The notes beneath the pieces are model-generated. The model had not been told where the DNA came from. It saw only the letters and a list, made by a program, of their open reading frames with translations, and did not search any database. DNA of 64,000 nt from contig JAJYVF010000001.1 of assembly GCA_021792135.1 (NCBI GenBank), forward strand, positions 1-64,000. Reading direction: 5' to 3'. Source of the stretch: Acidobacteriota bacterium (GTDB lineage Bacteria > Acidobacteriota > Terriglobia > Terriglobales > Acidobacteriaceae). Positions 26,229-36,771 of the stretch are shown here, piece by piece (the stretch's first letter is position 1; each line of letters begins with the position of its first letter). A program made the translations under genes and the position numbers.

Positions 26229-26244
26229 CTCCAGCACGCCCCGC

Positions 26245-27144
26245 TTAGTACAACGAGGGTTCGCCCGGCGGGCGGGTCTTCCAGCGGCGGTGAACCCAAA
26301 GCCATTGATCGGGATAGCGGCGGATGAACTGCTCGATGGCGGCGGTAAAGCGTGCCGTGTTCTCAACCGCGTCTGCTTCCGGTTCGCCGCTGTCAGCAAG
26401 AGGGATCTCAGGACCAAAATGGAGAACGTAGCGGGATTCTGCCGGCTCCCACAACAGAAAACCCGGGAGGACAGCGGCGCCGGTGCGCAGGGCCACGCGT
26501 GCCAGTCCTGAAGCCGTGCAGGCGGGAATGCCGAAAAAGGGAACGAAGACCCCCTGGGGAGGGGTCATATTGGTGTCCATCAGAATCCCGACGGTATCGC
26601 CGCAGCGCATGGCCGAGAGCAGTCCGCGTGCAAAGTCGTCCTTGTGCACGACCCGGTTGCCGTGAAGGCAGCGGATGGAGTTGACGAGTCGGTCAATCCG
26701 TGGGTTGTCCAGGCGGCGGATCACCAACGTCATTGGGTGGCCCATCAGGGAATGCCAGAAGCTGGAGAGTTCCCAGGACCCCAGATGGCCCGTCACGATC
26801 AACACCCCCTGGCCGCGTGCGCGCGCGGCCAGGTAATGCTCGAGCCCTTCATATCGGATCAGGTCGCTTGTGTTTTCGCGGGTGTAGCGGCGCATCTGGC
26901 AGAACTCCGCGAGATGCCAGCCAAGATGGCGATAGAGCTCGCGCAGGAGGCCCTCACGCTCAGTCGCGGAAACGCCGGGGAAGGCCAGCTCCAGATTACG
27001 GAGACCGGTACGCCGGAGGCGTGGAAGTAGTCGCCAGGCAATAGCTCCCACGGCTGCCCCGGCACGGCGCGCGGCGCCGCGGGGCAGCCGCTCCAGCAGG
27101 TTCAGCAGCGACCAGGCAAAACAATATTCCAGAGCTTCTCGCAT
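26245..27144 (-). CDS. Lysophospholipid acyltransferase, LpxL/HtrB family
   Basis: A 299-residue membrane-associated acyltransferase of the lipid A type. It starts with hydrophobic residues (YCFAWSLLNLLERLPRGA), then NLELAFPGVSATEREGLL. The HX4E catalytic motif is GVLIVTGHLGSWELSSF, followed by VIRRLDNPRIDRLVNSIR and the FxPFFG-like motif GVFVPFFGIPACTASG. The end DQWLWVHRRWKTRPPGEPSLY is the family end. It should add an acyl chain to lipid A or a lysophospholipid. A single copy of this family is visible in the window. Confidence 0.9.
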   Translation of the reverse strand: MREALEYCFAWSLLNLLERLPRGAARRAGAAVGAIAWRLLPRLRRTGLRNLELAFPGVSATEREGLLRELYRHLGWHLAEFCQMRRYTRENTSDLIRYEGLEHYLAARARGQGVLIVTGHLGSWELSSFWHSLMGHPMTLVIRRLDNPRIDRLVNSIRCLHGNRVVHKDDFARGLLSAMRCGDTVGILMDTNMTPPQGVFVPFFGIPACTASGLARVALRTGAAVLPGFLLWEPAESRYVLHFGPEIPLADSGEPEADAVENTARFTAAIEQFIRRYPDQWLWVHRRWKTRPPGEPSLY

Positions 27145-27372
27145 CGATGCCGCGAAAAGTCAGTGTAAACGGTGACTTGTGGCGTGAGATGCCCGGCCCG
27201 GAAATTACCGCTCCGCGCCGGATCCCAGGTTTACCGGATGGGCACTGACAGGATCTGCGAAGATGAGATTCCGGCGATGCGGGCACGAAAGACTGCAACT
27301 GCACCACGGAACGACGAGAACCCTGCGGATCCCACCGCTTCCGCAGAGCCTTCTCGTCAACCAGGAAAGAGC

Positions 27373-28065
27373 CTATTTGCCGGACGAGCCTTGGCGGCTC
27401 TCGTGGAAGTACTTGGCCACGGTGCGGACGAAGGGACGAGCCCCTTCCGGTACGGGAACTTCTCCGGCGAGGATCGAATGGAAGTCGTGCGGCGCACCGT
27501 AAAGAAGCTGGGTGTCGTCCACGTTCTGCGCGACGGAGACGCCATTCAGGTCAACCCCGGCAAACAACCCCTTGCTCCGCGACCACGTCAGCAGTTCCGA
27601 CTGCATCTTCCAGTTGGTCGAGGCACCCGCGCTGCGGCCGACCGGACCGGCAGCCGCCGAAGCACCGGCCCCGATCTGGAACTTGCTCTTCAGCAGGTCC
27701 TGCATGCCCTTCTGGTTGACGGCAACCAGTACCAGATCGGTTCCCTTCCCGCCAATCTGAAATCCCCAGGAGCCGCCGGCCATGCGGATGAAGACGGGGC
27801 CGCTCCAGCCGCGGGGGGTGCGGCAGGTCACCACTCCCTGACCGTACTCAGCGCCGAAAATGAAGGCGCCCTTGACCATGCCGGGCACCACGGCGACACA
27901 AGTGGCTTCACTGAGAATCGAACTGGGAATCTGCTTATCCGGAGTCGCCATGACTTCTGTGAGAACGTCGCGGGCAGCCTCGAGGCGAGCGTCCAGCTTC
28001 TTGACCTGGGCCAATGCGGGAACAGCCAGAGCGGCTGCGCATAAGACAACCAAAACCCTTTTCAT
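27373..28065 (-). CDS. SYLF-domain lipid-binding protein (Ysc84 type), secreted
   Basis: A 230-residue protein. The ATG at 28065 opens a signal peptide (VLVVLCAAALAVPALAQ). The mature part is a SYLF/Ysc84 domain: LEAARDVLTEVMATPDKQIP, VAVVPGMVKGAFIFGAEYGQ, GVVTCRTPRGWSGPVFIRM, GGSWGFQIGGKGTDLVLVA, ending FAGVDLNGVSVAQNVDDTQL and YGAP. In eukaryotes this domain binds phosphoinositides; bacterial members are periplasmic and uncharacterised. The longer frame from 28209 has no support. It is monocistronic. Confidence 0.9.
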   Translation of the reverse strand: MKRVLVVLCAAALAVPALAQVKKLDARLEAARDVLTEVMATPDKQIPSSILSEATCVAVVPGMVKGAFIFGAEYGQGVVTCRTPRGWSGPVFIRMAGGSWGFQIGGKGTDLVLVAVNQKGMQDLLKSKFQIGAGASAAAGPVGRSAGASTNWKMQSELLTWSRSKGLFAGVDLNGVSVAQNVDDTQLLYGAPHDFHSILAGEVPVPEGARPFVRTVAKYFHESRQGSSGK

Positions 28066-28527
28066 TTGTGTGAATTCTCCCGTCGCAAAAATTACCTTCG
28101 TGACCCTCGCTATAGTACAGCAACTCCCGGATTCCGGGGGGAGCCGGGGACCACCCCTCGACCGTGTCTCCGGCGACATAAGAAACACCAGGAAAAGGGC
28201 TCGCCCCACGGACAGCAGCCGCGGTCGACAATAACCCTCTTCCGTGGGGAGGGTGACTGCCTCAGGTGATCCAGTCAGGTACGATGCGCGGAGGGCGCGG
28301 AAGGTTGAGAGACAGAGAGAAATCAGCGGATGAACGCCAAAAAAATTGGGGCTGTGACCGCAATCGCTGCGTCAGCCCCGTTCCCCAGATCTGCGTTGTA
28401 ATACTTCCTTTGTAGAAGGCTCGAACCGGAACCGCAAGATAACGGAGGTAGCTTGAACTTTGGTAACCCCGGGGGGAGCACGAAGCACAGGCGATGGGCT
28501 CCGCGGCAAGCCAGAAAAGCGTCTCTC
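28066..28527. other. Intergenic region with a minus-strand terminator
   Basis: About 460 bases without a supported gene between the SYLF gene and the flippase gene. The only clear structure is the hairpin at 28339-28379. Confidence 0.5.
28339..28379 (-). terminator. Rho-independent terminator of the flippase gene
   Basis: Minus-strand GGGGCTG and CAGCCCC form a 7-bp stem with an inner CGCA/TGCG helix, and the minus-strand sequence continues AATTTTTTT. It lies about 150 bases beyond the flippase stop. Confidence 0.75.
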
Positions 28528-30093
28528 CTACCTGCCCAGGACTGCCGTTACCCGTTCGCCCGCGCCGCGAATCCGGCTAAGCACTGCCCGCGCCGCACGC
28601 TTTACATCATTACGATCCTGATCTGCCATCGACATGAAGTATGCGAGAACGAGATAGACAAGAGAGAAGGCAGAGCCTTCGAGCAGGAATGCTCCAAAAT
28701 GATGAATTCTGATATGTACCAGGGAATGGGCAAACGAGCCCACAACGGTAGCCGCCGCAAGCGGAATTGCAGAGCGTATCGCGCTGCCGCCAATCAGGCC
28801 CGCAACGCTCAGCTCCAGGTAGCGGCTGATCTTGTGCAGCACGATCACAACGGTGGGTAAGAGAACGATCACCAGAGCGAGCGTGATTCCACCGAGACCC
28901 AGATGGCGGCCGAAGTAGAAGCCCAAACCAAAATTTGCGATGCCCTGCAGAATGGCCGCGATGGCCAGCAGCCGCACCCAGCCGAAAACCACGGCGTATT
29001 GCGTGGCAATGCCCTGCAGTCCGTTGATCACGCAATAGAGGCTCAGGGAAACAGTAAGCAGGGTGCCGGCATACTGTTTGGGGCCAACCCAGCAGAGCAC
29101 GATGTCATGGTTGAACAGCAGAACGCCCATAGACAGCGGAAACAGCATCAGCAGCAAGACCCGCAGGAGACGGATAAACGTCTGGCGGACCCGTTCGAGA
29201 TCTCTGCGGCCATACAACTCGTTCAGAGCCGGCATGGTGCTGCCGTTCATCCGGTTCAGCAGGTTGTAGACTGCCAGCGTCGGCATCTGGGTCGTGTAGA
29301 AGCTGCTGGCGGCGGCCGCGCCGTTGGTCATCCCGGCCAGGAAGTTCCCCGAGCTGAACATGAGCATGCTGCCCGCATTGACAAGCGCAGTATGCCCCCC
29401 AAAGCTCAGCAGCTCCCGCATCAGCTTCTTGTCCGGCAAACCCCAGCCCGGCATGAGTCCTGGATTCCTTCGCTGGAAGCGCACGCGATGCAGAATGGAG
29501 ACAATTCCCTCCCCGGTCGTACCGGCGAGGATCAGGCCGAAAAGTCCGCCGCCCATGAGCACAAATCCCAGAGCCGCCACGGAACGCACGATCATGCCAA
29601 GCGCTGAGATCAGGTTCGCGGCAGCCATATCCTGAATGGCCATGAGGGCATTGTTATAGGCAGCCAGCGGAGCCCTGACCACAACGGTCCAGACCGCAAG
29701 CACGTAAAGCGCGTGCCTGGCTTCGCGGGCGATATCCGGCGAAAGGTGAAACATCCTTCCGACAACTGTACTGAAGAGCAGAACCAGGATCGCGAACGCT
29801 CCATTAATGAACAGGTAAACGGTACGCGCCGTGGTAAAGATGGTCCGAAAGCGGGCGCCGCCATCATCCAGTCCCGTCGCCTGCCCCAGAAAACGCTCCA
29901 GCGACCAGTTCCCGACCACATCGAGAATGGTCAGGAAGCCAAGCATTTGCATGATCGCGGCAAAGGCCCCCAGGGTTTCCCGGCCTGCGACCTTGAGCAC
30001 AACGGGCGCCAGCAACACCTGCACCAGCATCTGCGCGCAGAACTGGACGATGGAGGCTGCGAATCCCTTGGCGGCTCTTGCACTGCGGCTCAT
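28528..30093 (-). CDS. Polysaccharide flippase/oligosaccharide translocase (Wzx/MATE type)
   Basis: A 521-residue membrane protein with about 12-14 hydrophobic segments, such as LGFLTILDVVGNWSL at the start, VYLFINGAFAILVLLFSTVV, and GITLALVIVLLPTVVIVLHK. The arrangement and the conserved FVLMGGGLFGLILAGT-like mid segment fit the Wzx branch of the MOP exporter family. It should flip lipid-linked oligosaccharides across the inner membrane. A flanking exostosin-like transferase and FkbM methyltransferase on the other strand support a role in surface glycan assembly. The start is ATG at 30093. Confidence 0.85.
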   Translation of the reverse strand: MSRSARAAKGFAASIVQFCAQMLVQVLLAPVVLKVAGRETLGAFAAIMQMLGFLTILDVVGNWSLERFLGQATGLDDGGARFRTIFTTARTVYLFINGAFAILVLLFSTVVGRMFHLSPDIAREARHALYVLAVWTVVVRAPLAAYNNALMAIQDMAAANLISALGMIVRSVAALGFVLMGGGLFGLILAGTTGEGIVSILHRVRFQRRNPGLMPGWGLPDKKLMRELLSFGGHTALVNAGSMLMFSSGNFLAGMTNGAAAASSFYTTQMPTLAVYNLLNRMNGSTMPALNELYGRRDLERVRQTFIRLLRVLLLMLFPLSMGVLLFNHDIVLCWVGPKQYAGTLLTVSLSLYCVINGLQGIATQYAVVFGWVRLLAIAAILQGIANFGLGFYFGRHLGLGGITLALVIVLLPTVVIVLHKISRYLELSVAGLIGGSAIRSAIPLAAATVVGSFAHSLVHIRIHHFGAFLLEGSAFSLVYLVLAYFMSMADQDRNDVKRAARAVLSRIRGAGERVTAVLGR

Positions 30094-30308
30094 TCGTGTG
30101 CGGCTTCTCCAGAATGTGGCATGAGAGTGTCAGGCTGACGCCGAGGATGAATCCCATCAGGATTGGTTGCCGCTGTGCGCGGCTTCAGTTTGAGGGGCGT
30201 TATCTTATGTATACCATTTCAGAACCGGCTTCTCGTTCCGGGGAGCTGACTGGCCTGGAGGGAGTGCCGGATGTCTCGTGACGGCCCCGTGCTACGCTTT
30301 GGGAAGCG

Positions 30309-31322
30309 ATGGCAAGAGTCTTGATTCTGAACAGTGCCCGGCCAGCGCCGTTCGATCCCCTTGAACATGGCGCCGCTTTATTGCTGAAGCACGGCGCGGA
30401 ACTGGATCAATATCGTGTACATGAACTCACCGATCGTCCGGAAGAGGCCAACATCATCCTCTTCGCAGAAACCGGCAGGTGCGGACGTTTTGCGGAGCGA
30501 GTTCGCGCTCACCCCATCTATCGCAAATTTCGCGAAAGGTGCTTTCTTTTTGATCAGGGCGATGGACACTTCCCCACCCTCCCAGGTCTCTATACCGGGC
30601 TGACCCAGAAACTATACCAGGCCGACCACACCCGGACGGGGTTCTACCTTCTCCTTGCCGAGGAGAATCCATTCGTTGCGTATCGGCCGCCCACGGGTTC
30701 AGAAAGATATCTCGCCTCTTTCATTGGCTCGTCGAGGAGCGCCGCGATCAGGAGCCGGATCTTCGCTTTACAGCAACCCGATATTCTTCTGGATGACACT
30801 TCCGCACATGCCAACCGAATCCGGTACCAGGGCGAGCCGAAAGAGCGGGAGGAGTTCTGGACAGGGTACGCCGACGCGATGGCCGATTCCAAATTTGTCC
30901 TTTGCCCGCGCGGCGTCTCGCCCAATACCATCCGGCTGTTTGAAGCCATGAAAATGGGCCGGGCCTGCGTGATCATCTCCGACATCTGGCACAAGATCGA
31001 CGGCGTCGACTGGGATTCCTTTTCCCTCACCGTGCCGGAGCGCGATATCGCGAAGCTTCCGGCAATCCTCGCGCGCGAAGCTCACCGCTCGCGGGCAATG
31101 GGCGAATGCGCCCGCCGCGAATGGGAGCGCTGCTTCTCCGAACAGTCCCGGTTTCACTGGGTGGTGGAACAATGCAGGGACATCCAGGCTCGAAGGCGCG
31201 TGCCTCGCCCGCTGGTCCGCTGGCACAATCTCCGGCACATGGTGACGCCCCGCAACTGGAGGGCCTGCCTGAACAGCAAGGCCGTCCTCTATCGAAGCCA
31301 GGGAAAAATTTATTGCCTTTAG
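30309..31322 (+). CDS. Exostosin-like (GT47) glycosyltransferase
   Basis: A 337-residue protein. It begins with a strand (ARVLILNSARP) and has YLASFIGSSRSAAIRSRIFA, MADSKFVLCPRGVSPNTIRL and FEAMKMGRACVIISD. That last part is the GT-B donor-binding pattern (C-P-x-G, then E-A-x-x-x-G) shared by exostosins. The C-terminal 60 residues are basic. It likely transfers a sugar in a surface polymer pathway, but donor and acceptor are unknown. It is divergent from the flippase gene, with a 215-base promoter region between. Confidence 0.75.
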   Translation: MARVLILNSARPAPFDPLEHGAALLLKHGAELDQYRVHELTDRPEEANIILFAETGRCGRFAERVRAHPIYRKFRERCFLFDQGDGHFPTLPGLYTGLTQKLYQADHTRTGFYLLLAEENPFVAYRPPTGSERYLASFIGSSRSAAIRSRIFALQQPDILLDDTSAHANRIRYQGEPKEREEFWTGYADAMADSKFVLCPRGVSPNTIRLFEAMKMGRACVIISDIWHKIDGVDWDSFSLTVPERDIAKLPAILAREAHRSRAMGECARREWERCFSEQSRFHWVVEQCRDIQARRRVPRPLVRWHNLRHMVTPRNWRACLNSKAVLYRSQGKIYCL

Positions 31323-31487
31323 GAACACCAGGACTGCTCTTCTACCAGGTATTCATCTCCATGTGTCCTGGCCGCTGTATCCGGTCTGGTCAGGGCAAAA
31401 CCCGCCAATGGGGGGATTTCCGGTCGCTTTGCATCCTGGTGCAGAGATGGTAAACTCGGCCCATCTATTCAGACATTGAGGTGATTC

Positions 31488-32174
31488 TTGTTCAGGTCGA
31501 CAGTACGGGTTTGTAATCACAGCTTCCTTCCGCAACTGATCGACTCGAATTCGGTTGTGGTAGATTTGGGTGCCCATGACGGGGATTTTGCGGAGGAAAT
31601 CATCAGGCAGTTCGGTTGTTGCGTCGTCTCGGCTGAGCCCGTGCACGAGCTTCTTAATCGGATTCACCCACATCCACTGCTCAAGGTACTGCCCGTAGCG
31701 GTCGGCGGCAGGAACCAGGCGATCACGATGAATGTTTTCGCTTCGCGATGTGCCAGCGTTCTGGGAGCACTTTCTCCGGAAGAGAATTCGGTCACTCAGA
31801 CGGTAGAAATGGTTACGCTTGCGGAGTTCCTGCATCGAACCAGCGTGCAGCAGGTCGATCTTCTCAAGTTTGATATCGAAGGAGCGGAAATCGAGGTGTT
31901 CGATTCCTGCGCCGATCAGGAGTTGCAGTCGATAACGCAGGTCACTGTCGAGTTTCACGATTTCATTTATCCCGAGCAGCGTTCGGCCGTCGCTCGGATT
32001 CGCGAGCGCATGAGCGACATCGGGTTCTGGGTATTGCCTTTCTCTCTCGACAATACAGACGTTCTGTTTCTGAATAGAACCTCACGTGTCAGCCCTGCCG
32101 AGGTTACCTACCTCCGAACCGTTGTCCGGTATGGGAAAGGTTTCGGGCGACGCCTGCGAGCCGTTGCCAGTTAA
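31488..32174 (+). CDS. FkbM-family SAM-dependent methyltransferase
   Basis: A 228-residue methyltransferase. The SAM loop is SVVVDLGAHDGDFAEEII, followed by CVVSAEPVHELLNRI, the acidic VDLLKFDIEGAEIEVFDS motif and ITQVTVEFHDFIYPEQ. This is the FkbM pattern, which O-methylates sugars or polyketide units. The TTG start at 31488 has GAGGTG about 5 bases upstream. It follows the exostosin-like gene after 165 bases and probably modifies the same glycan. Confidence 0.85.
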   Translation: MFRSTVRVCNHSFLPQLIDSNSVVVDLGAHDGDFAEEIIRQFGCCVVSAEPVHELLNRIHPHPLLKVLPVAVGGRNQAITMNVFASRCASVLGALSPEENSVTQTVEMVTLAEFLHRTSVQQVDLLKFDIEGAEIEVFDSCADQELQSITQVTVEFHDFIYPEQRSAVARIRERMSDIGFWVLPFSLDNTDVLFLNRTSRVSPAEVTYLRTVVRYGKGFGRRLRAVAS

Positions 32175-32284
32175 TCCTCATCTCTTCGTCCGCGTTCGTC
32201 CGCTCCGGAGCAGTCTGGTTGGTCAGAAGCGGCCAATGAAGCTGGAAGTCAATATCGCGGCGGGGATGCGCTGATCCCGCTGCC

Positions 32285-32770
32285 TTACATCTTGTACTTT
32301 CCCAGATCCTCATCGCCGAGGTTCTCCAGCCAGCGGCGCAGATCCTGAGCACTGGGCTGCGCATCGGCGTTGGGCAGGACTTTGGCGACCTGGAGCACCT
32401 CTTCGGCGACGTAGATGGGGCAGTCGGAGCGAAGGGCCAGCGCCAGAGCGTCGGAGGGACGGGCATCGACTGAAACGATCTCCCCGTTCTGCTCCATCCA
32501 GATCACGGCATAAAAAGTATCGCCACGCAACTCGGAGACCACCACGCGCTGCACCTGGGCATTGAGACCGGTCACCATGTTTTTCAGCAGATCGTGGGTG
32601 AGGGGGCGCGGCGTCGTGGACTTCTCCACCTCCAGCGCAATGGCATTCGCCTCATAGAGCCCCACCCAGATGGGCAGCACCGCTTCGCTGACCGGATCCT
32701 TCAGAATCACAACCGGCATGTTCGTGGAAGGATCGACCATCAGGCCCCGGATTTTCATTTCCACTTCCAT
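32285..32770 (-). CDS. Bifunctional nuclease (DUF151) family protein
   Basis: A 161-residue protein with the DUF151 fold. It has KIRGLMVDPSTNMPVVILKD, VLPIWVGLYEANAIALEVEK, DTFYAVIWMEQNGEIVSVDA and ARPSDALALALRSDCPIYVA. Family members degrade RNA and DNA in vitro and some act in plant defence; the bacterial role is unclear. Its start lies 10 bases from the miaB stop on the same strand, so it is cotranscribed with miaB. The C-terminal tail has WLENLGDEDLGKYKM. Confidence 0.9.
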   Translation of the reverse strand: MEVEMKIRGLMVDPSTNMPVVILKDPVSEAVLPIWVGLYEANAIALEVEKSTTPRPLTHDLLKNMVTGLNAQVQRVVVSELRGDTFYAVIWMEQNGEIVSVDARPSDALALALRSDCPIYVAEEVLQVAKVLPNADAQPSAQDLRRWLENLGDEDLGKYKM

Positions 32771-32780
32771 GTTGACCTCG

Positions 32781-34103
<1,323 letters not shown>

Positions 34104-34167
34104 GTCCTTCGAGTATAACGGAGGTCACGAGGGAGCCGGCTCCGCGCACCGGCGGGCATGGACGCTG

Positions 34168-34749
34168 ATGATGCAGGATCGAGAGCGCTGGAATGCGAGG
34201 TTTCTGGCCGGCGATGCGCAGTCCGGGGAGCCGGATCCATTCCTTGTCCAGGGATGTTCGGGTCTGACGCCGGGAAGCGCGCTCGACCTGGCGGGCGGGG
34301 CCGGACGTCACGCAATCTGGCTGGCGCAGCGGGGCTGGCGCGTGGTTTTGGCGGATATTTCGAATGAGGGGCTGGCAATCGCGATGCGCCGGACCGCGAA
34401 GCTGGGACTATCGCTCAGCTTCCGATGCGAATCCGCCACTGAAACCCTGGCGTGGGCACTGAGCGGCGGGATCCGGTTCGATCTGGTCGCAGTCTTCTGG
34501 TTCCTGCTGAGGGAAGGCTTTGGGATTCTGCCTCGGCTGCTCAATCCCGGAGGCGTGCTGGTTTACAGGACCTTCACCTCGGAGCATGCCCGCTTTTCGG
34601 GCGGCACACCCGCCGGGTTTGCGCTCGATCCCGGCGAATTGCACTGGGCATTCCCCTCCCTGGAACCGATCCTCTGCCGCGAAAGCGAGGGTGTAGGGGA
34701 ATTCGTGGGGCGGGCGGGCCAGGCAGCTTCCCGCGCTCCCGGGTCATGA
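34168..34749 (+). CDS. SAM-dependent methyltransferase (class I, TehB-like)
   Basis: A 193-residue methyltransferase. The SAM site is GSALDLAGGAGRHAIWLAQR, then VVLADISNEGLAIAMRRT, with FDLVAVFWFLLREGFGILPR and LLNPGGVLVYRTFTSEHARF downstream. This resembles the TehB/thiopurine-type small methyltransferases. The start is uncertain (ATG 34168 or 34171; 34102 would add 22 residues and overlap miaB). Its 3' end overlaps the convergent GT39-like gene by 187 bp; the end GEFVGRAGQAASRAPGS fits a natural family C-terminus, so this stop is likely genuine. Confidence 0.8.
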   Translation: MMQDRERWNARFLAGDAQSGEPDPFLVQGCSGLTPGSALDLAGGAGRHAIWLAQRGWRVVLADISNEGLAIAMRRTAKLGLSLSFRCESATETLAWALSGGIRFDLVAVFWFLLREGFGILPRLLNPGGVLVYRTFTSEHARFSGGTPAGFALDPGELHWAFPSLEPILCRESEGVGEFVGRAGQAASRAPGS

Positions 34750-36326
34750 TGAAAACGCAGCACCGCGGCCCACTGGCCCTTGCGGCTTGCACCCCATACC
34801 ACGGAGCCTCCCAGCAGCCGGGCGATATCCCCAGGCCGCAAATCGCGGTGGTAGCCGAAGTACCGGGCATCCCACTCTTCGCTGCGGCGGCCGAGGCTGA
34901 AGAGCAGGTGGGGCGGATCGTATTTGGTGGAAAAGACAAAAGCTGCCTCCCACGAGGCTCGAAGGATGGCCGCTTTTTCGATCTGGGGCGCCGAGAAATT
35001 GTCGATCGCCACCACGGGCACCGGATGGCTCACGTAGCCCAGTTCCGGTTTGCGCAGTTCATCGGATCCGGGCCAGGCTGTGAGGACGGTCGCGCCCGGA
35101 AACCGGGAGACGATTTCGCCAATCGCGGCCTGGTGCAGCCGGATTACGGTTACATATTCGAGGTTGTCTTCCGGGGCAAAGCGATAGGGCGGATTCACGA
35201 ACAGACCCGCGACAAAGGCCGCCGCGCTCAATGCAACGAGCGTCGGCCAGTCACGGAAACGCCGCCGGAAGGTACTCACCGCGATCAGCAGTACCAGAGG
35301 GTAGAGCGGCAGAAGATAGCGCGTGAGCAGCGCGCCGCCGACGAGCGAGAAGAGAACCACGTTGGCCGCGATCGTGACATAAAGGACCGCCTGATGCGCA
35401 GCGGAGATTCCGGCCCTCCCGGTCGCAGGCAGATCGGGCGAAGCTGCCTCCCCGGCATGTGAATCTGTCTCACTCTCTTCGCGCACCGGCGGCAACAGCA
35501 GGCAACCCAGCATCAGCGCCACCGGCACGAAGAGATTCATGTGAAACGCAATGTGCATCACGCGATAGGCCAGAGCCAGCGCAACTCGCTCCAGGGTCAG
35601 CGTGGAAGTTGCGTTGTAGCGAACGTATTGCGGATTGCCAAAGACAAAGCCGGTCCTGTGCCAGTGGTACAAGTACCAGACGGCGAGCGGGAGCAGGGGC
35701 GTGAAGAGCACCGTAATCTTCACCATGCGGCCGCGTCTGGGCCGCCGCGCCCAGCTCTCCCACACAGCCAGAGCCAGAGGCGTGATAATGGCGGTTTCTT
35801 TCGAGAGTGCAGCCAGGGTAAAGCAAACGGCTGCCGGCCAGATGCGGTTCTCCAGAAAAAGCGCAAGCGCCCACAGCGTAGCCGCGGCAGCAAATAGATC
35901 AGCATGTGCCAGTGAACTCTGCGCAAAGAAGACCGGATACAGCGCAGTCAGCAGCACGGTAGCCGCGGCGACACTCTTCCGAGCCGTTGTGATCATGGCG
36001 AGTCGCCACACTGCGCTCAGGGCCAGCGCGGCCACAAAGCACATCGCCACCCGGGTGACGAGCGGCGCAAAGTGAAAGAGCTTCCACCACAAAGCCAGAT
36101 AGAGAGACGGTACCGGCGGATGGGCATTCGACAGCGTCGAGTAAGGGATGAGCGAACCGCTGCGAAAGAAATCCCAGGCAGCGGGGATGTAATAGCCTGC
36201 CTCATCCCAGTAATACGGCAGCCGCAGCAAGGGTTCATGCGCTGCCACCACAGCCACAAACACAAGAGGCAAGACGGCCCAGGAGGGAATTCTTCGCGCA
36301 ACACGTTGCGCGATGCCGGCGCTCAT
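34563..36326 (-). CDS. GT39-like membrane glycosyltransferase (dolichyl-phosphate mannosyltransferase type)
   Basis: A 587-residue protein with about 10 membrane helices. Near the start it has LRLPYYWDEAGYYIPAAWDF, containing the acidic DE motif of GT-C transferases, then SSLAHADLFAAAATLWALAL and FTLAALSKETAIITPLALAV. A soluble C-terminal domain follows (residues about 400-525). It likely transfers a sugar from a polyprenyl carrier outside the membrane. The last 55-60 residues lie antisense to the methyltransferase gene and are compositionally odd (repeated Pro/Ser/Arg), suggesting an extended C-terminus from loss of an earlier stop. Confidence 0.82.
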   Translation of the reverse strand: MSAGIAQRVARRIPSWAVLPLVFVAVVAAHEPLLRLPYYWDEAGYYIPAAWDFFRSGSLIPYSTLSNAHPPVPSLYLALWWKLFHFAPLVTRVAMCFVAALALSAVWRLAMITTARKSVAAATVLLTALYPVFFAQSSLAHADLFAAAATLWALALFLENRIWPAAVCFTLAALSKETAIITPLALAVWESWARRPRRGRMVKITVLFTPLLPLAVWYLYHWHRTGFVFGNPQYVRYNATSTLTLERVALALAYRVMHIAFHMNLFVPVALMLGCLLLPPVREESETDSHAGEAASPDLPATGRAGISAAHQAVLYVTIAANVVLFSLVGGALLTRYLLPLYPLVLLIAVSTFRRRFRDWPTLVALSAAAFVAGLFVNPPYRFAPEDNLEYVTVIRLHQAAIGEIVSRFPGATVLTAWPGSDELRKPELGYVSHPVPVVAIDNFSAPQIEKAAILRASWEAAFVFSTKYDPPHLLFSLGRRSEEWDARYFGYHRDLRPGDIARLLGGSVVWGASRKGQWAAVLRFHHDPGAREAAWPARPTNSPTPSLSRQRIGSREGNAQCNSPGSSANPAGVPPEKRACSEVKVL

Positions 36327-36332
36327 TGACGT

Positions 36333-36632
36333 TTAGTGGACCGGTCCCTGAGGAACGATCTGCGGCTCCAGCGCAAGCTTGCCGAACGTTTGTTCGTATT
36401 GAGCAAGATTCTGCCCGAGGATATTCCACAGCGCCTTGGCCTGCTGCGGGCTCAGATACACCCCCAGCCGGTTCTCCACATTCACCTGTTCGGGAGTCTC
36501 CTGGTGCACAAGGCCGAAGACCAGCAGGAAATCCCAGACGCTGACCCGCACCTGCACACTGTTCGAGTAGATTTCGCGGTATTCGGGATGCTGACTGAGT
36601 TGAATCTTAGGCTGCGGATGCGATGGATTCAT
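36333..36632 (-). CDS. DUF3467 protein
   Basis: A 99-residue protein starting at ATG 36632. It has the DUF3467 pattern: PEYREIYSNSVQVRVSVWDF, LLVFGLVHQETPEQ, then GVYLSPQQAKALWNILGQNL. The family is found in many bacteria with unknown role. It ends 6 bases from the GT39-like start on the same strand. Confidence 0.85.
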   Translation of the reverse strand: MNPSHPQPKIQLSQHPEYREIYSNSVQVRVSVWDFLLVFGLVHQETPEQVNVENRLGVYLSPQQAKALWNILGQNLAQYEQTFGKLALEPQIVPQGPVH

Positions 36633-36771
36633 GATTACCCCAAGAGTATCGCATCGAGCGGAGGAGAAAACCTGGCGCAAACTAAAAACTCACCGCGAGC
36701 GAGCACGACACAGACGCTGATGAACTGGCCCCATTCGGGCGGTCCGCAGGTCGATACTTCTGCGTCAGCAT

